Shown: positions 25,167 through 34,430, counted from the first letter of the stretch. The stretch: 64,000 bases of DNA from Leptospira paudalimensis (GCF_026151345.1 NZ_JAMQPR010000001.1:3358676-3422675), one strand, 5' to 3'. Program-made: numbers and translations. Notes: a model not told the origin generated them from the sequence alone.

Positions 25167-26459
25167 TTAGATTTCTAAAGCACTGATAGGTTCTTTTTGT
25201 TGGGCCATGATGGATTCCAAAAACTTCACGTATGCTTCGCGACCAGGGTATTCCACTTGGTTGACACCGGTTTTGACTGCGGCTTCTGCAACAGCAGGTG
25301 CCACATGGTATAACACGCGTTCGTCTAAAGGCTTTGGAATGATATAATCTTCCCCAAATCGAATTTCCAATTGGTTGTAAGCTTCACAAACTTCAACAGG
25401 AACAGGGATTTTTGTTAGTTCACAGAGAGCATATGCGGCGGCTAGTTTCATTTCCATGTTTACCACTTTTGCACGGACATCGAGTGCCCCACGAAAGATA
25501 AAAGGAAACCCGAGTACGTTATTCACTTGGTTAGGATAATCACTGCGACCCGTTGCCATGATGAGGTCTGGTCTTGCACGTTTTGCATCTGGATAAGGAA
25601 TTTCAGGGTCTGGATTGGCAAGAGCAAACATCACAGGTTTCTCAGCCATTGTTTTTACCATTGCTTCTGTCACAACGTTAGCAACAGAAACTCCAATGAA
25701 TAGATCGGTTCCAGGAAAAATATCTTCTAGTGTTTCTGCTTCTGTGTTACGAACAAATGGAAGTTTTGATTCATGTAAATTGGTACGTTTGTGATTGATA
25801 ACACCACGAGAATCTAACATAAAAATAGATTCGTGTCTCACTCCAATATGAGTTAACATCTCTGCAATGGATATGGCCGCAGCCCCTGCACCATTGATAA
25901 CAACTTTTAAGTTTTCTGCTTTTTTACCAGTGATCACAAGTGAATTGAGAAGTGCCGCAGTGGAAATAATTGCCGTTCCATGTTGGTCATCATGGAACAC
26001 AGGTATTTTCATACTCGCATCTAAAGTTTTTTCTATGTGAAAACATTCCGGAGCACGGATGTCTTCCAAATTGATCCCACCAAACGTTGGTTCGAGGGCT
26101 TTTACAATGGTGATGAATTTTTCAGGATCTGTTTCGTTGATTTCGATATCAAACACATCGATGCCTGCGAATTTTTTAAATAAGACAGCTTTTCCTTCCA
26201 TCACTGGTTTCCCAGCGGAAGCTCCAATATTGCCAAGACCCAAAATGGCAGTTCCATTGGTGATGATCCCCACTAAATTTCCACGGTTGGTATATTCATA
26301 AACGAGATCAGGTTGTTTTTCAATTTCAAGGCAAGGGTATGCGACACCAGGTGAGTATGCGAGTGACAGGTCATAACTGTTCTCCGTTGGTTTTGTCGGA
26401 ACTACTTTGGTTTTTCCTTTCGGAAACCTAGAGTGATACTCAAGCGCGTGATTTTTCAT
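25167..26459 (-). CDS. NAD(P)-dependent malic enzyme
   Basis: Oxidative decarboxylation of L-malate to pyruvate and CO2 with NAD(P)H formation. It is a 430-residue short-form bacterial malic enzyme without the C-terminal phosphotransacetylase domain of MaeB. Visible are the catalytic Tyr segment [12 protein letters not shown], the Lys segment [18 protein letters not shown], metal ligands in [11 protein letters not shown] and [10 protein letters not shown], and a Rossmann loop [18 protein letters not shown] versus NADP cannot be read reliably. It is monocistronic and divergent from the aquaporin gene. Confidence 0.93.
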   Translation of the reverse strand: MKNHALEYHSRFPKGKTKVVPTKPTENSYDLSLAYSPGVAYPCLEIEKQPDLVYEYTNRGNLVGIITNGTAILGLGNIGASAGKPVMEGKAVLFKKFAGIDVFDIEINETDPEKFITIVKALEPTFGGINLEDIRAPECFHIEKTLDASMKIPVFHDDQHGTAIISTAALLNSLVITGKKAENLKVVINGAGAAAISIAEMLTHIGVRHESIFMLDSRGVINHKRTNLHESKLPFVRNTEAETLEDIFPGTDLFIGVSVANVVTEAMVKTMAEKPVMFALANPDPEIPYPDAKRARPDLIMATGRSDYPNQVNNVLGFPFIFRGALDVRAKVVNMEMKLAAAYALCELTKIPVPVEVCEAYNQLEIRFGEDYIIPKPLDERVLYHVAPAVAEAAVKTGVNQVEYPGREAYVKFLESIMAQQKEPISALEI

Positions 26460-26533
26460 GGTCTATTTTCCCATGATTTATGATTCAATGGAAAATCCTA
26501 GAATAAATTGAGGGTGTAACCCTTCAAAAAAGG

Positions 26534-26562
26534 TTGTCAGTGGTTCTATGTCCCTTTAGATA
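26534..26562 (+). promoter_or_regulatory. Sigma-70-like promoter of the aquaglyceroporin gene
   Basis: TTGTCA (26534-26539), a 17-bp spacer, and TAGATA (26557-26562). Transcription would start near 26569, which leaves a short leader before the coding start. Confidence 0.5.
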
Positions 26563-26593
26563 AAGTCCTCACCTTTGGCGTGTGGAGGGTATT

Positions 26594-27307
26594 TTGGAAC
26601 TGGTTGGCGAATTTTTTGGAACTGCTGTTTTGATCTTATTAGGGGATGGTGTTGTCGCTGGTGTTTTATTAGAAAAATCCAAAGCTAAAGATGGTGGTTG
26701 GATTACTATCACGACAGCATGGGCTTTAGCTGTTTGTTTTGGAGTCCTTGTGGCAAAAGCACTCGGAAGTCCCGGAGCCCACTTGAATCCAGCGGTCACA
26801 CTTTCTGTTTGTATCCAATCAGGCGACTATTCGATCTTTTTGCCATATTGCCTTGCTCAAGTTGCAGGTGCTGCCCTAGGTGCCTCTCTTGTGTATTTGC
26901 ATTACCTCCCCCATTGGAAAGAAACAAAAGACCCAGGGAAAATCTTGGCAGTCTTTTCGACGGAACCTGCCATCAAACACACTCTTTCCAATGTCATCAG
27001 TGAAGGATTTGGAACCTTCCTTCTCATCCTTGGAATCCATGCGATCTTTTCTCCCACAAACGGCGGGGCAAACGGAATTGCTGGCACGGGTTTTGTCGCC
27101 CTTCTCGTTTGGGCGATTGGACTTTCCATGGGAGGAACCACTGGGTATGCGATTAACCCTGCTCGTGACTTAGGCCCAAGGATCATTCACACCATTCTTC
27201 CCATACCCAATAAAGGAAATTCAGGTTGGAAATATGCATGGCTTCCCGTAGTAGTTCCGTTAGTTGGTGCGGGAATTGCGGCTTTTGTGATTCGGTGGTC
27301 AATTTAA
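26594..27307 (+). CDS. MIP family channel, aquaglyceroporin (GlpF-like)
   Basis: Passive channel for glycerol, other small polyols and water in the inner membrane. Six membrane helices and the two half-helix signatures are visible: HLNPAVT and INPARDLGPR. The Asp after NPAR is typical of glycerol facilitators as opposed to strict aquaporins. GTG at 26582 would give 241 residues, but it would sit only ~13 bases from the predicted transcription start with no Shine-Dalgarno; TTG at 26594 has GGAGGG (26584-26589) just upstream and gives 237 residues, which I prefer. No glycerol kinase or dehydrogenase is adjacent. Confidence 0.9.
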   Translation: MELVGEFFGTAVLILLGDGVVAGVLLEKSKAKDGGWITITTAWALAVCFGVLVAKALGSPGAHLNPAVTLSVCIQSGDYSIFLPYCLAQVAGAALGASLVYLHYLPHWKETKDPGKILAVFSTEPAIKHTLSNVISEGFGTFLLILGIHAIFSPTNGGANGIAGTGFVALLVWAIGLSMGGTTGYAINPARDLGPRIIHTILPIPNKGNSGWKYAWLPVVVPLVGAGIAAFVIRWSI

Positions 27308-27360
27308 ATTCATATAGTAAAATCCAAGAAGCATTTTTTGAATTTTTCTAAAAAGTTTAA

Positions 27361-27388
27361 TAGGTGTTAATCCAAAATGTAACACCTA
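27361..27388. promoter_or_regulatory. Perfect 9-bp inverted repeat between aquaporin and DUF2167 genes
   Basis: TAGGTGTTA (27361-27369) and TAACACCTA (27380-27388) with a 10-base centre. There is no T tract on the plus strand, so it is either a poor terminator of the aquaporin gene or an operator for the DUF2167 gene 130 bp downstream. The rest of the 212-bp gap shows no gene. Confidence 0.35.
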
Positions 27389-27519
27389 TACAAAAAGATG
27401 ATTACTCTCCATTTTGTTAGTTGCTTTTTCCTACAAACAAACGTTAGAATGACCTAGTTTGGCAATACGTTTTGTTCCTAGTTTTACTATGCCAAAAGAA
27501 ATTCACTTGGAGATAAAAT

Positions 27520-28383
27520 ATGAGACATTTGACTACAATTCTATTCGGATTGTTCCTTTTCACTTCCACCCTTTTTGCCGAAGATGATATTCTTAAAAAA
27601 GTAAACGATCTCAAGTACCAAACTGGCACCGTAACCATTGGCGACAAATTGGCAACAATCAAATTACCTAAAGGTTTTAAATTCCTAGATGCCAAACAAA
27701 GCCAATTTGTTCTACATGAAGTCTGGGGCAATCCTTTGAACGAAGGGATCCTTGGGATGTTGTTTAAGTCAGACCAAACTCCCATCAGCGACAACTTTAC
27801 GTATGCTCTTACCTATTCTTTTTCTGAAGATGGTTATGTCAGTGATTCTGATGCAAACGAAATCAATTATGATGATCTTTTAAAATCTATGAAAGAAGAT
27901 ATTTCAGAAGGAAATGAAGATCGCAAAAAAGAAGGATACCCAACAATGGAACTTGTGGGTTGGGCCAATAAACCATTTTATGATTCTAGTGCTAAAAAAC
28001 TCCATTGGGCAAAAGAACTCCAATTTGAAGGAGATACAGTCAATACTCTCAATTATAATATTCGAATTTTAGGCCGAAAAGGAATTTTGGAATTAAATGC
28101 AATTTCCGACATTGAAAAACTGAAACTTGTCCAATCCGATATCCCTGCCATACTTGCATCCACTGAGTTTAATGACGGAGAAAAGTATTCTGATTATTCT
28201 CCAGGTGTTGATAAAATGGCAGCCTATGGAATTGGTGGTCTGATCGCGGGCAAAGTTTTGGCAAAAGCTGGATTTTTTGCTTTGTTAGTTAAATTTTGGA
28301 AGATCATCGCGATTGGTGCTGTAGCTGCTCTTGGTTTCCTCAAGAAATTTTTTACAAAAAAAGCAGATAATAGCTCCGTATAA
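27520..28383 (+). CDS. DUF2167 family membrane protein
   Basis: A 287-residue protein with a signal peptide (TTILFGLFLFTSTLFAE) and a DUF2167 domain: GTVTIGDKLATIKLPKGFKF, VLHEVWGNP, and WANKPFYDSSAKKLHWAKEL are family hallmarks. The C-terminus has two hydrophobic helices (YGIGGLIAGKVLAKAG and the segment around KIIAIGAVAALGFLKKFF) and a basic tail, so it is a membrane protein with a large periplasmic part. The family's function is unknown. GGAGA precedes the ATG. A 56-residue membrane peptide gene follows 25 bp downstream. Confidence 0.85.
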   Translation: MRHLTTILFGLFLFTSTLFAEDDILKKVNDLKYQTGTVTIGDKLATIKLPKGFKFLDAKQSQFVLHEVWGNPLNEGILGMLFKSDQTPISDNFTYALTYSFSEDGYVSDSDANEINYDDLLKSMKEDISEGNEDRKKEGYPTMELVGWANKPFYDSSAKKLHWAKELQFEGDTVNTLNYNIRILGRKGILELNAISDIEKLKLVQSDIPAILASTEFNDGEKYSDYSPGVDKMAAYGIGGLIAGKVLAKAGFFALLVKFWKIIAIGAVAALGFLKKFFTKKADNSSV

Positions 28384-28408
28384 CATGAATTCTGTCAAAG
28401 GAAAATCC

Positions 28409-28579
28409 ATGCACGAAGAGGCTGATAAGAAAGAATTTATACAAAAATTATTAAAACATATCAATTTGACTAACAAAGTCGAAATTTTTGATTTTAATTC
28501 TAAAACTTCTCACATTCACCTTGCCATTTGGATTTTCTTTTTGATATCGATTGTATCAATGTCCTTTTTCCAAATGTAG
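28409..28579 (+). CDS. Small single-helix membrane protein
   Basis: A 56-residue ORF with AAAGGAAAA eight bases before its ATG. The N-terminal ~38 residues are polar (HEEADKKEFIQKLLKHINL), then a C-terminal membrane helix follows (LAIWIFFLISIVSMSFF). The frame stays open upstream into the DUF2167 gene, but the ribosome binding site argues for 28409. It is too short for a family call. The tail-anchored layout and the position directly after DUF2167 suggest an accessory subunit; this is inference. Confidence 0.5.
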   Translation: MHEEADKKEFIQKLLKHINLTNKVEIFDFNSKTSHIHLAIWIFFLISIVSMSFFQM

Positions 28580-28644
28580 AAGAATGTGAAATTGTATATT
28601 TTACAAAAGCAGTATAAGTCAGCAAACTATAGAGAAAAGGATGT

Positions 28645-29397
28645 ATGAGAAAAATTATTTTAATCACCACCTCCATATTTTGTCTAAATGTACAATTACA
28701 ATCGGAAGAAACAAAACCAAGTTTAGATTGTACAAAGACAGTTCGTCCCAGTTTTCCGGCAAAAATTGTACGCATGAACCATTTAGATTCGACTCAGAAA
28801 GTGGGAGATCGTTTGGAAGCAGGTCAAACTGCAGGAACAATGAGCGAACTACCAGAAGTTGTTTCAACATTATTTGAATCCCAATACAGAAAAGCAGAAC
28901 AACTTTATTCGGAAAAGAAGTTCGATGAAGTGATTACAATATTAGAACCAACCGTAAAAGTCGAAAAACGAAATCCTTTTTTATGGAACTTATATGCAAG
29001 GGCATTGTATGCTGCGAAGCGAAAAAAGGAAAGTTTTGTAGCATACCAAACTCTACTTTCCATTAATGATGCAGAAGAAACCTATAATGAAGATGGTTCA
29101 CCAAATCTTGTGATCATCGATGTATGGTTTTTAGAAGCGTATTGGAAAATAAGTTCGATCTACCTTGACCAAGGTGAATATGCAAAATCCATTTTTTATA
29201 ATCGAAAAATGTTAGATATAGTCACTTTTGCAAATAAACAATATAATCCCAATAACATGACCTATAATATAACTGCATTAAGTTATTTAGCAGACGCTTA
29301 TTATTTCCTAAATTTAAAAGAACCTAACAATTACTATGCTTGTGAAACTTTAAAGTTAGATCCTAAGAATCAATATGTGTTAGAGTTTTTATTATGA
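28645..29397 (+). CDS. Exported TPR protein
   Basis: A 250-residue protein with a short signal peptide (IILITTSIFCLNVQLQSE) and TPR-like repeats from about residue 85: AEQLYSEKKFDEVITILEPT, LWNLYARALYAAKRKKESF, and a third around ISSIYLDQGEYAKSIFYNRK. An N-terminal ~60-residue segment with VGDRLEAGQTAG precedes the repeats and is unrecognised. AAAGGA lies close to the ATG. Protein-protein interaction in the periplasm is expected; no partner is evident. Confidence 0.75.
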   Translation: MRKIILITTSIFCLNVQLQSEETKPSLDCTKTVRPSFPAKIVRMNHLDSTQKVGDRLEAGQTAGTMSELPEVVSTLFESQYRKAEQLYSEKKFDEVITILEPTVKVEKRNPFLWNLYARALYAAKRKKESFVAYQTLLSINDAEETYNEDGSPNLVIIDVWFLEAYWKISSIYLDQGEYAKSIFYNRKMLDIVTFANKQYNPNNMTYNITALSYLADAYYFLNLKEPNNYYACETLKLDPKNQYVLEFLL

Positions 29398-29528
29398 GAC
29401 AGTAATTTTTAGTTTAGATAAAAATCATTCATTTGAGCCGAACTGATAAGTAGAATTACGTATATTTCATAACAAATTCATGCACTATATTAAAATTGAA
29501 ATCTTGACTTTGTTGAAATTAAAATGAG

Positions 29529-29549
29529 TTTATCCTAACTGAGGATAAA
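29529..29549 (+). promoter_or_regulatory. Hairpin covering the Shine-Dalgarno of the PAS gene
   Basis: TTTATCCT (29529-29536) pairs perfectly with AGGATAAA (29542-29549) around a 5-base loop. The right arm contains the only Shine-Dalgarno-like sequence (GAGGA) before the TTG start at 29558, so the stem would hide it. No T tract follows, which argues against a terminator. Confidence 0.4.
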
Positions 29550-29557
29550 AAACAAAT

Positions 29558-30898
29558 TTGATCGAACAATATTTTAGAGCAATTCTAGATAATAGCCCAG
29601 AAAACATAGTTCTACTAGGGAAAAATCATGAAGTTCTTGCTTTTAACCAAACGATACAAAATGTCCTCTACCAATACCATAATGTACAATTGAAAGTTGG
29701 AGATTTATACTATCCTAAATTTGTAATTGAAGAAAATCGAGATTTATATCTTCAAGCGTTTGAATCCGCAATCAAAGGGATCCCATTTACTGTCCAAAAT
29801 TACACTTCAAATGAAAACGTTTCTTTTTGGTTTGAATACAAAATGCAACCAGTATATATTGAAAACAATTTATTAGGAGTTACGCTAACTGCAAAAAATA
29901 TCACAGCAGAAAAAGAAGCAGAACTTAAAATTATAGATCTTTCAGAAAAACTAAAAGCAATATTAGACAATACTGCTGAATCAATTACATTACTTGATTT
30001 AAATTATAAGATATTAGCCATCAATGAAATCGGTGCAAAAACACTAACAAAGAATACAAATACAAACACTTATATTGGAAACGATTTTCGAGAATTTATA
30101 CCTGATAAAGGAAATTTATTTTATCAATACTATCAAAATGCAACTAGAGGGGAAAAAAACTCGATCGAAATACCTTATCAAAACTTTAACGGAGAAAGCA
30201 TAATCTACCAAACAACTTTCAATCCAGTTTATGATAGAAACCAAATTCAGATAGGAGTTTCTATTTTCGCTAAAGATATCACTGAAAAGAAAAGATTAGA
30301 AGGATCATTATTAGAAAGTGAAGAAAGATTTCGAAAAATTACCGAACTTGCACCCGTTGGAATTATCATAACTGATGATAAATTAAACATTTCTTATGCA
30401 AATACGTATGTGAAAAAACTATTAGGTTATACAATGGATGAACTAATGGTTTTGAGTATTGCCAATATAATTCAAAATATCGTAATAAAAAATAATGAAT
30501 ATATCGAAGTTGATGATCTTGATTTTAGAATAAACGATATTATTTTTGATCAAGAAAATTTTGTGGCAATTCGAAAAGACAAACTAGTTAATAACATAAT
30601 ATTAAGTTCAAATATCATTATTAATCAAAATAAAAAAGGTTACATCTTTATCTTTCAAGATGTTACAGGTATCAAAAGCAAGAATGCAACCATTGAAGAT
30701 CAAAATAAGAAGCTTAGGGATATTGCATGGTACCAATCACATGTGATAAGATCACCATTAACTAGAATTATGGGATTAATTGCATTATTAGAAGAAACCA
30801 AGCTCAGTAAGGAAGAGATCGATTATTGTTATCAATCGATCTTAGACAGTGCTCATGAACTTGATGATGTTATCCACAAAATAGTAAAGAAAATTTAA
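29558..30898 (+). CDS. Triple-PAS protein with histidine-kinase phosphoacceptor segment but no ATPase domain
   Basis: A 446-residue cytosolic signalling protein. Three PAS domains lie at about residues 1-120, 130-250 and 262-375; each of the first two ends in a PAC-type segment (NITAEKEAEL, DITEKKRLEG). The C-terminal ~60 residues resemble the dimerisation/phosphoacceptor helix of histidine kinases: IAWYQSHVIRSPLTRIMGLI, with H then R-S-P-L. The protein stops there, with no HATPase_c N, G1, F or G2 boxes, and only 4 bp plus a convergent gene follow. It may be phosphorylated in trans by another kinase, act as a decoy, or be a truncated kinase. Start is TTG. Confidence 0.8.
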   Translation: MIEQYFRAILDNSPENIVLLGKNHEVLAFNQTIQNVLYQYHNVQLKVGDLYYPKFVIEENRDLYLQAFESAIKGIPFTVQNYTSNENVSFWFEYKMQPVYIENNLLGVTLTAKNITAEKEAELKIIDLSEKLKAILDNTAESITLLDLNYKILAINEIGAKTLTKNTNTNTYIGNDFREFIPDKGNLFYQYYQNATRGEKNSIEIPYQNFNGESIIYQTTFNPVYDRNQIQIGVSIFAKDITEKKRLEGSLLESEERFRKITELAPVGIIITDDKLNISYANTYVKKLLGYTMDELMVLSIANIIQNIVIKNNEYIEVDDLDFRINDIIFDQENFVAIRKDKLVNNIILSSNIIINQNKKGYIFIFQDVTGIKSKNATIEDQNKKLRDIAWYQSHVIRSPLTRIMGLIALLEETKLSKEEIDYCYQSILDSAHELDDVIHKIVKKI

Positions 30899-30902
30899 TA
30901 AA

Positions 30903-31337
30903 TTATCGATTTTGAATTTGTTGGAACGTAACACAAGCATTGATGGAATCCATTTTTCCAGTTTGTAACTCCGAACAAGTCATGGCCATTACCAACTTGT
31001 GGCATTCTATGTAAGACGATTGGATTAACTTAGGATCGTTACCTATCAATTTGTATGCATTACTCTCGCGGAATCGTTTTTGGCAATTCGATTCTTCCAA
31101 TCGACCTTCGGTAAATTTTTTTAAATTTTCAGGAATTGATTTCCATTCCGTGTCGGCACATTCACGAAATTTTTTACATAATTCAGATGTCAAACCCAAG
31201 GATTCATTTTGCCATTCGATGTGATTGATACCTTTTTCTTTTTTGCAAGTTACAAAGAGTAACAATAATAAAAAACATAAACTTGCAACTTGTTTCAAAT
31301 TGACTCGGTGTTTTGTGACAAGAAGGATTGGATTCAT
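30903..31337 (-). CDS. Small Cys-rich putative lipoprotein
   Basis: About 144 residues with the start at ATG 31337. The N-terminus has a signal sequence (VASLCFLLLLLFVTC) whose lipobox ends in FVTC. The mature part is helical and has six further Cys (CKKF, CADT, NCQK, ECHK, TCSE, ACVT), spaced so that three helical-hairpin disulfides are plausible. Similar small Cys-rich lipoproteins are common in Leptospira, but I cannot name the family. It converges with the PAS gene, 4 bp apart. Confidence 0.65.
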   Translation of the reverse strand: MNPILLVTKHRVNLKQVASLCFLLLLLFVTCKKEKGINHIEWQNESLGLTSELCKKFRECADTEWKSIPENLKKFTEGRLEESNCQKRFRESNAYKLIGNDPKLIQSSYIECHKLVMAMTCSELQTGKMDSINACVTFQQIQNR

Positions 31338-31440
31338 TGTGTTATGCCTGTAAAGATTCTGATTCAAAGATCATTTGTAACTGCTTTGCTATCGTTTTAT
31401 TCTTTCTAAAATTGAAAAGAAAATTTGTTAACATTTTCTA

Positions 31441-32178
31441 TCATTTTCCATTCTCTGCAGTTTCTTTTTTCCGAATTAAAATTTCGATTCGTTCTTCATT
31501 CGCTTTTTTTTCAGGTGTGTCGGAAGTTTTAGATTTTTGAAACATCGCATAACCTTGTACAGATACTTGTTCCTTGGGAATTCCGTATTCGTTTACCAAT
31601 TTTTCGGCGAGTAAGGAAGCACGATTGGAATGATAATCCCAAGAGTTTTGGAATTTGGATTTATCAATTTGAGATTCGTAAGGAATATGAACACGGACAA
31701 CAATATCGATATCCATACCTTTCGATAAAATAGCCAACTGTTCAAAGGCAAATTTGAGATCGGGATCTGACTTTAATACATCATCCGAAGCAAGATCGGA
31801 ACCAGCAAAAGTTAATTTTAACTCTTCTGTTTCAGCAAGACCCAGCTTTAATTTTGCCTTTTCTTTAAGAGTTTTGAGTGCAAAACCAATTCTTTCCCAA
31901 AGTCGAAATACTTCCGATTTTGGTACCATCGTATCATCTTCTAAAATCCCTGAACCACCATCAAGAAGTGCACCTACGGAACTTACATTCAATCCAAATC
32001 CTCGTTTGATGTCTTTTGCTACTTCGTTCAAACGTTTGGAATCTACTTTACTCACTGCATAAAGAATAATGAACAATCCCAATAGAAGAGTAATCATATC
32101 AGCATAAGTTAATAACCAACGATCGTGAGCTTCAACATGTTCTTCTTCTTTGGAAATAAAACGGGATCGTCTTCTCAT
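31441..32178 (-). CDS. motB: Flagellar motor stator protein MotB (OmpA-like C-terminus)
   Basis: Stator subunit that anchors the MotA/MotB proton channel to peptidoglycan. A 245-residue protein: a basic cytoplasmic start, then the plug/membrane segment HDRWLLTYADMITLLLGLFI with the essential Asp in TYADMITLL, and a C-terminal OmpA/MotB domain (RVHIPYESQIDKSK; SNRASLLAEKLVNEYGI; ANEERIEILI with the peptidoglycan-binding Asp/Arg pattern partly altered). No motA is adjacent; instead its start overlaps by 4 bp the stop of an unknown gene. MotB versus a related OmpA-type motor protein cannot be fully separated, but the TM signature is characteristic. Confidence 0.85.
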   Translation of the reverse strand: MRRRSRFISKEEEHVEAHDRWLLTYADMITLLLGLFIILYAVSKVDSKRLNEVAKDIKRGFGLNVSSVGALLDGGSGILEDDTMVPKSEVFRLWERIGFALKTLKEKAKLKLGLAETEELKLTFAGSDLASDDVLKSDPDLKFAFEQLAILSKGMDIDIVVRVHIPYESQIDKSKFQNSWDYHSNRASLLAEKLVNEYGIPKEQVSVQGYAMFQKSKTSDTPEKKANEERIEILIRKKETAENGK

Positions 32179-32831
32179 AATTCCTCTTTAAGTGATGGAA
32201 AGGCTTTGTATAAAAAATCCCACTCTTTCTCTTGGACTAATACATAAAATTCATCAAATAATGTCTGATTGACGGGCAAAGTTGCATAATAACCTTGTTC
32301 TACTTTTTTAAAAAGTGGATATACTCCAAGTAGTTTTGACATCATCGCAGCTGGTTTAATAATATACGCACTAACTGGTTTATGTGCGAGTTCGTAGAAT
32401 TTTTTTAAATTGAACAGCACAACTTCTAATTGTTTTTTTCGAAGTTCTCGTTTGTCCAATTCACAAAACAATTGAAAGTATTCGTCTTGGCTAATTTCGT
32501 TTCCATAGACCCAACCTTTTGTTAATAAAAGTTTTGCCATTTGGATATCTAGATCATCTGTAATTGAGTTTAATTCCATCAACCTTTCGATACTTTCACG
32601 AGTGCCTTCTTTTAGCATATTTTTCACTTTGTCATAAGTTTGGAATGCTAGGTTTTCCCATTCTTCTTTACCATCCAAATTATATACTGTTTCAAAGAAA
32701 AATTTTGCCATAGCAATCGTTTCTGATCTATGGAAAAAATCAGTATAAAACAAATGAAACCGTTCCACTTGGACTCGAACAATTTCTCGCCTCGCTACTA
32801 AGATTTCCTCTGTGATTTTGTTTGATTTCAT
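32175..32831 (-). CDS. Unknown cytosolic helical protein coupled to motB
   Basis: I do not recognise a family. The 218-residue protein is charged and helical, with no signal peptide or membrane helix (EEILVARREIVRVQVERFHL; FFHRSETIAMAKFFFETVYN; CELDKRELRKKQLEVVLFNL). FFHRSETIAMAKFFFETVY hints at an iron-independent helical bundle. Its stop overlaps the motB ATG by 4 bp, which points to translational coupling, so a flagellar-motor-associated role is the best guess. It starts 7 bp after the upstream lipoprotein gene. Confidence 0.68.
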   Translation of the reverse strand: MKSNKITEEILVARREIVRVQVERFHLFYTDFFHRSETIAMAKFFFETVYNLDGKEEWENLAFQTYDKVKNMLKEGTRESIERLMELNSITDDLDIQMAKLLLTKGWVYGNEISQDEYFQLFCELDKRELRKKQLEVVLFNLKKFYELAHKPVSAYIIKPAAMMSKLLGVYPLFKKVEQGYYATLPVNQTLFDEFYVLVQEKEWDFLYKAFPSLKEEL

Positions 32832-32838
32832 TTCAAAA

Positions 32839-33984
32839 TTATTTTGTCATACCATTCAAAATGTATGATGGGAATCCTTGTTGGTCTCTTTCAAAAGGTG
32901 CGATTGAATATTGATTGGGAATCGAAATGATTTCTTGGTAAAACTTATATGTTGAACGAAATAAAATTCGAGGAATTGCGGTCGAACTTGGAGTATAGTA
33001 AAATTTCACACCATAACGAAAGTTATTTGCCCATCCTTCCTTTGTAACTTCTAATAATGGATATTCCGCTGGGATTTTTTTATTTTGAACCACATTATAT
33101 ACGATATCTCCCTTTTTATACAATCGAACACCTTGTGTTTCATTTGCCAAACGCAGAGATCCTGCATCAGGAAAGGAAAGGGAGAGATATGTTATACTCA
33201 CATAATTGCCCCTGTTCTTAAGTTGTAAGGTCACAAGAGATTCTTTTCCTATTTCAAACTTTGGTTCTACTTCTAAGGATACAAAAGAAGGAACAGGTTG
33301 CATTGGAAGGTTTGCTATCATTTCCCAACCGTTAAAAACAAACTCTTGTGAATAATTAGGATTAGTTGGAAAAATTCGAAATGACTTGTCTTTGGCACTG
33401 TATTCAAACTCAACACGTTTGCTGCGTTTCAATTCTTCATGTTCCTTGAGTTGGTAACCGTCCCAAATTTTTTTACCCTTACGGTATCCCATTGGAACAG
33501 AAAATAAACCTAACGGTGGTTCCTCGGACAAAACTTCAATGAATACAGAATTAAAATTATCTCCAGGCAGTTCTGCAACGACAACACGTCTCAAACAATC
33601 ACCAGCAAACGTTGGTTTTTCTTTTCCTGAAATGGATCCAGCCAACCATTTGTTTTGTTTGCCGTCATAATACATAGGTCCTAAATCTTTTAGAAAAAAT
33701 TCTAACTTCCATAAAAAGGACCAACTTGATCCATCTTTGCGAAATGCGGTCAACACTTCACTTTGCCCAGACTGGAACAAAACAAGCGTTTCCATTTCTT
33801 GTGTTTCATCCAAATTGATTTGTTTTTGCCCAAGGATACGGATGGGATCTCCCTCTTCCTTTCCATAAACAGCCAAGCGGATTTCCTTATCGGAAGGGTG
33901 TTCCTTTTGGGAACAAAACGGAAAAAAAATCAGGAGAAAAAAGACAAAAAACAATGAATAGAAGGAAGAACGGGAAAAATTCAT
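32839..33984 (-). CDS. Putative lipoprotein, first gene of the motB operon
   Basis: About 381 residues with the start at the second Met (33984), directly before the signal sequence (SFYSLFFVFFLLIFFPFC). The -1 residue before Cys is Phe, which is unusual for a lipobox, so it may be a plain signal peptide. The mature part is beta-rich with an Ig-like region near the C-terminus (LEVEPKFEIGKESLVTLQLK, NRGNYVSITYLSLSFPDAG). No family recognised. It is followed by the unknown gene and motB with 7-bp and overlapping junctions; whether it works with the motor is open. Confidence 0.68.
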   Translation of the reverse strand: MNFSRSSFYSLFFVFFLLIFFPFCSQKEHPSDKEIRLAVYGKEEGDPIRILGQKQINLDETQEMETLVLFQSGQSEVLTAFRKDGSSWSFLWKLEFFLKDLGPMYYDGKQNKWLAGSISGKEKPTFAGDCLRRVVVAELPGDNFNSVFIEVLSEEPPLGLFSVPMGYRKGKKIWDGYQLKEHEELKRSKRVEFEYSAKDKSFRIFPTNPNYSQEFVFNGWEMIANLPMQPVPSFVSLEVEPKFEIGKESLVTLQLKNRGNYVSITYLSLSFPDAGSLRLANETQGVRLYKKGDIVYNVVQNKKIPAEYPLLEVTKEGWANNFRYGVKFYYTPSSTAIPRILFRSTYKFYQEIISIPNQYSIAPFERDQQGFPSYILNGMTK

Positions 33985-34081
33985 AAGGATACAATCATTC
34001 CAGCACACTAAAACCTCAATTCAACCTTTTTTGCTTTTCGGTACGATCCAGAGGATTATCATCGTCTAAGTAGTAAGAATT

Positions 34082-34430
34082 GGGGACGACATTGGTTTCG
34101 ACTGTTGTTGGCTTGGATTCAGTGGCACGTAGGGGTGAGGGACCTCTTAAAAACCTTCAAAACAATAACTGCAAATAACGAATTTGCTCTAGCAGCTTAA
34201 TTTTAAGCTCTACGGTTTCGGTGGCTGTTTCCTTGGGTGGCCTAGAAACCGACACCTCTCTAAGGACCTTTCGGATTTGTTGCCCGCTTCGAACCGGATT
34301 GAACTCTAAGTAGGATAGGAATTAGTCCCCCGTTTGTAGGGTAAGTCTTTCCGAAATTTATTTGCAAACTAAACGTGTAGAAGCTGCATTTGAGGACGAT
34401 AGGACCCGGGTTCGACTCCCGGCGTCTCCA
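34082..34430 (+). ncRNA. ssrA: Transfer-messenger RNA (tmRNA)
   Basis: Rescues stalled ribosomes together with SmpB. The 5' end GGGGACGACATTGGTTTCGACTG is the conserved tmRNA start; its GGGGACG pairs with CGTCTCC at the 3' end (34423-34429), leaving A at 34430 before post-transcriptional CCA. The T-arm reads GGGTTCGACTCCC. The tag reading frame is GCA at 34171 to TAA at 34198-34200, encoding ANNEFALAA, close to the A-N-x-E-x-x-A-L-A-A type. Length is 349 nt. The last 23 bases around its 3' end recur 214 bp downstream. Confidence 0.95.
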
